NCBI RefSeq assembly: GCF_030435705.1
Contig: NZ_CP129381.1
Span: 1,054,001-1,118,000, forward strand
Direction: 5' to 3'
Length of the DNA: 64,000 nucleotides
Origin: Rhizobium sp. SSA_523
Lineage (GTDB): Bacteria > Pseudomonadota > Alphaproteobacteria > Rhizobiales > Rhizobiaceae
Shown piece after piece: positions 62,404 through 64,000 of this stretch (positions within the stretch are counted from its first letter, which is position 1; each line of letters starts with the position of its first letter). Position numbers and translations under genes: made by a program. The notes below the pieces were generated by a model. That model was not told the origin of the DNA. It made no database searches and saw nothing but the letters and a program-made list of their open reading frames with translations.

Positions 62404-63336
62404 TCACGGTGACATCGACGCTATCGCACCGGATTCGGCCCGCAGATGCGCGAGAAATGCCCTCACCACCGGCGAAGTCTCCGCCCGCCGGTGGGCGACC
62501 GCCAGATCGGACGTGGTTGTCGTGGACGAAAGGGCGACATACCGGACGCCCGGCAATTGCAGACAGCGCAGCGACTGCGGAACGACCGCCACCCCGATCC
62601 CCAGCGCGACCATGCTGACAATGGTCGTGAAATCCCGTCCGACGGCGCTGACGCTTGGCTGGAAGCCGGCCTCTTCGCAGGCGCGTATGGTGTTGCTGTG
62701 AAAGCCGACATCCGGCGGCTGGCGCGGCGTGATGAATGTCAGGCTCTTGAGGTCGGCGAGGTCGAGGCCGGCCTGATAAGCCTGCGGATGATGCGCAGGC
62801 AGGGCGATCACCAAGGGCTCGCGGAGAATCGAATGCAGGGCGATGCCGCCGGGCAGCGGCGCCGGCGGGCGGATATAGCCGACATCGAGGCGGCCCTCTT
62901 CCAGCGACTGCAATTGCTGGCGCATCTCCACCTCCAACAATTGAAGCTCCACCTCCGGATAGTTCTTGCGAAACGAGGACAAGGTCTGCAGCAAGACCCC
63001 TGCATAGGCGGCGGAAGCGACATATCCCACGGAAATCCGCCCGCTCTCGCCACGTCCCACCCGGGTCAGCGCCGAAACGGTCGATTCCATCTGCGAAATG
63101 ATCTTGCCCGCCTCCTCATAGAGCAATTGGCCGGGAACAGTGAGCTTCACGGCACGGCGCGACCTGTCCAGCAGGGACACGCCGAGGATTGTTTCGAGGT
63201 TCATGATCTGCTGGCTCAAGCCCGGCTGGGCGATGCCGAGACGCGCCGCGGCACGGGCAAAATTACGCTCTTCGACCAGAACGACGAAGTAGCGCAGATG
63301 GCGGATCTCCAGGCCGGGCGCCTTCTGTCTGATCAA
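62404..63336 (-). CDS. LysR-family transcriptional regulator
   Basis: 310 residues: helix-turn-helix (IRHLRYFVVLVEERNFARAAARLGIAQPGLSQQI) and LysR effector domain (about 95-300). TTG start at 63336 with AGAGGAT upstream; no ATG is available in frame. Divergent from the TonB-receptor gene at 63510, so it may regulate that receptor. Convergent with the ATPase gene (16-bp gap). Confidence 0.93.
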   Translation of the reverse strand: MIRQKAPGLEIRHLRYFVVLVEERNFARAAARLGIAQPGLSQQIMNLETILGVSLLDRSRRAVKLTVPGQLLYEEAGKIISQMESTVSALTRVGRGESGRISVGYVASAAYAGVLLQTLSSFRKNYPEVELQLLEVEMRQQLQSLEEGRLDVGYIRPPAPLPGGIALHSILREPLVIALPAHHPQAYQAGLDLADLKSLTFITPRQPPDVGFHSNTIRACEEAGFQPSVSAVGRDFTTIVSMVALGIGVAVVPQSLRCLQLPGVRYVALSSTTTTSDLAVAHRRAETSPVVRAFLAHLRAESGAIASMSP

Positions 63337-63344
63337 GCGGTCAT

Positions 63345-63509
63345 CCTCTCATAATCGTCACCGATGCCGGCAATCAAACTTCATAAGCCAAACTTCTGAA
63401 AAATCCATTCAGAACCTATTGGATTTCAATCCCTGATCTGACTATTGATGACTAATACAGTCTAGTATAAGCGACCCTTCATGGTCGCCCTGCACCGGAG
63501 ACGTCAACC
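63345..63509. promoter_or_regulatory. Divergent LysR/TonB-receptor promoter region
   Basis: 165 bp, AT-rich near 63380-63470, with a partial inverted repeat GACT-AATAC-AGTC (near 63450-63462) and TATAAG a few bases later. Candidate LysR or iron-responsive sites, not assignable by eye. Confidence 0.35.
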
Positions 63510-64000
63510 GTGTCACTTCTTCGCTTCCACACCATGATGCTCGCAGCCGGTGTTGCGCCCTATCTGGTTCTGGTTTCAACCACAGCGGCTGAGGAGCCGA
63601 CCACGGTCCTGTCCCGGATCACGATCCAGGGTCAGGGCGGCGGGGACGCGAAGGGACCGACCCAGGGCTTCGTTGCCGAAAATAGCGTTTCCGCCACCAA
63701 GACGGGACGGGCCATCCTGGAGACACCCCAGTCGATCTCGGTCATCACGCAGGACCAGATCCGGCAGCGCGACGCCCAGTCGCTCGGCGAGGCGCTGAAT
63801 TATACGGCCGGGGTGGTTGGGCAGCCTTTCGGCGCGGATCCGCGCTTCGATTCCCCCAATATCCGCGGCTTTGACGGCCGCCAGGCACAGTTCCTCAACG
63901 GCTTGCGGATGATGCGCACGTCCGGCGCGCCTGCGGTGGACGTGTATGGGCTCGAGCGCGTCGATGTGATCCTGGGGCCGAGTTCGGTCATGTATGGCCA
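63510..64000 (+). CDS. TonB-dependent siderophore receptor (5' part only)
   Basis: 163 codons to the right edge. Signal peptide (LAAGVAPYLVLVSTTAAE), then the plug domain: TPQSISVITQDQIRQRDAQSL, LNYTAGVVGQPFG, FDSPNIRGFDGRQAQFL and LERVDVILGPSSVMYG. GTG start with GGAG 9 bases upstream (an internal ATG at 63534 is possible). Plug motifs match siderophore receptors; second such receptor in this region. Confidence 0.9.
   Translation, partial: MSLLRFHTMMLAAGVAPYLVLVSTTAAEEPTTVLSRITIQGQGGGDAKGPTQGFVAENSVSATKTGRAILETPQSISVITQDQIRQRDAQSLGEALNYTAGVVGQPFGADPRFDSPNIRGFDGRQAQFLNGLRMMRTSGAPAVDVYGLERVDVILGPSSVMYG

Noticed and set aside
1..64000. CRISPR arrays, tRNA or rRNA genes, insertion sequences
   Set aside because: No regularly spaced repeats, cloverleaf-type sequences, rRNA motifs or transposase genes were seen; the only recombinase is the tyrosine integrase.

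Overview
The window looks like a piece of a Rhizobiales (Rhizobium/Agrobacterium-type alphaproteobacterium) genome. By eye the GC content is high (low sixties percent). The genes are densely packed and dominated by solute uptake plus sugar-acid and polyol catabolism, each module with its own local GntR, LacI or SorC regulator. A D-allulose 3-epimerase is near-identical, as I remember it, to the Agrobacterium enzyme, and the cytochrome bd genes sit behind FNR/FixK boxes. No rRNA, tRNA, ribosomal-protein or other core housekeeping gene was seen. A catabolic region of a chromid or megaplasmid is therefore plausible, but this is inference.

Layout, left to right. (1) 1-5.6 kb: 5' end of a sugar ABC ATPase gene, a FadR-type GntR regulator, a VOC protein, an enolase-superfamily sugar-acid dehydratase, a GntR regulator with two winged-helix domains, and an Ldh-family dehydrogenase. 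(2) 5.6-13.2 kb: FadR-type regulator, TRAP transporter (DctPQM), idonate/gulonate 5-dehydrogenase, mannonate dehydratase and fructuronate reductase; together they could convert an aldonate through fructuronate and mannonate to 2-keto-3-deoxygluconate. (3) 13.3-21.8 kb: LacI regulator divergent from a sugar ABC importer, a tagatose-3-epimerase-like protein, a kinase and D-allulose 3-epimerase; a ketohexose (probably allulose) module. (4) 21.9-28.5 kb: cydDCABX in transcription order on the minus strand, with FNR/FixK-like boxes before cydD and before cydA. (5) 28.8-30.8 kb: a chemoreceptor. (6) 30.9-41.4 kb: a ten-gene minus-strand pentitol operon (solute-binding protein, SIS isomerase, two permeases, TIM-barrel isomerase, SorC regulator, ATPase, xylitol and ribitol dehydrogenases, FGGY pentulokinase).

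(7) 41.7-43.7 kb: an inositol-monophosphatase-family enzyme and a lone tyrosine recombinase. (8) 43.8-52.8 kb: a candidate organosulfate-utilisation locus: TauABC/SsuABC-like importer, two type-I sulfatases with C-x-P-S-R maturation motifs, a formylglycine-generating enzyme that could mature them, and two LacI regulators. (9) 52.9-57.8 kb: GntR regulator, second TRAP transporter (DctQMP) and a DapA-family lyase resembling the hydroxyproline-pathway HypD. (10) 58.1-64 kb: iron/siderophore uptake genes: a TonB-dependent receptor, an AraC regulator, a FecE/FhuC-type ATPase, a LysR regulator and the beginning of a second TonB-dependent receptor.

Several regulatory sites can be read directly: perfect or near-perfect palindromes at the GntR and LacI promoters, two FNR-like boxes, and strong hairpins right after three solute-binding-protein genes. 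The most distinctive items are the sulfatase/FGE/ABC locus, the L-gulonate/L-idonate-type operon, the tandem-winged-helix GntR regulator, and a degenerate 14-bp tandem repeat upstream of the siderophore ATPase.
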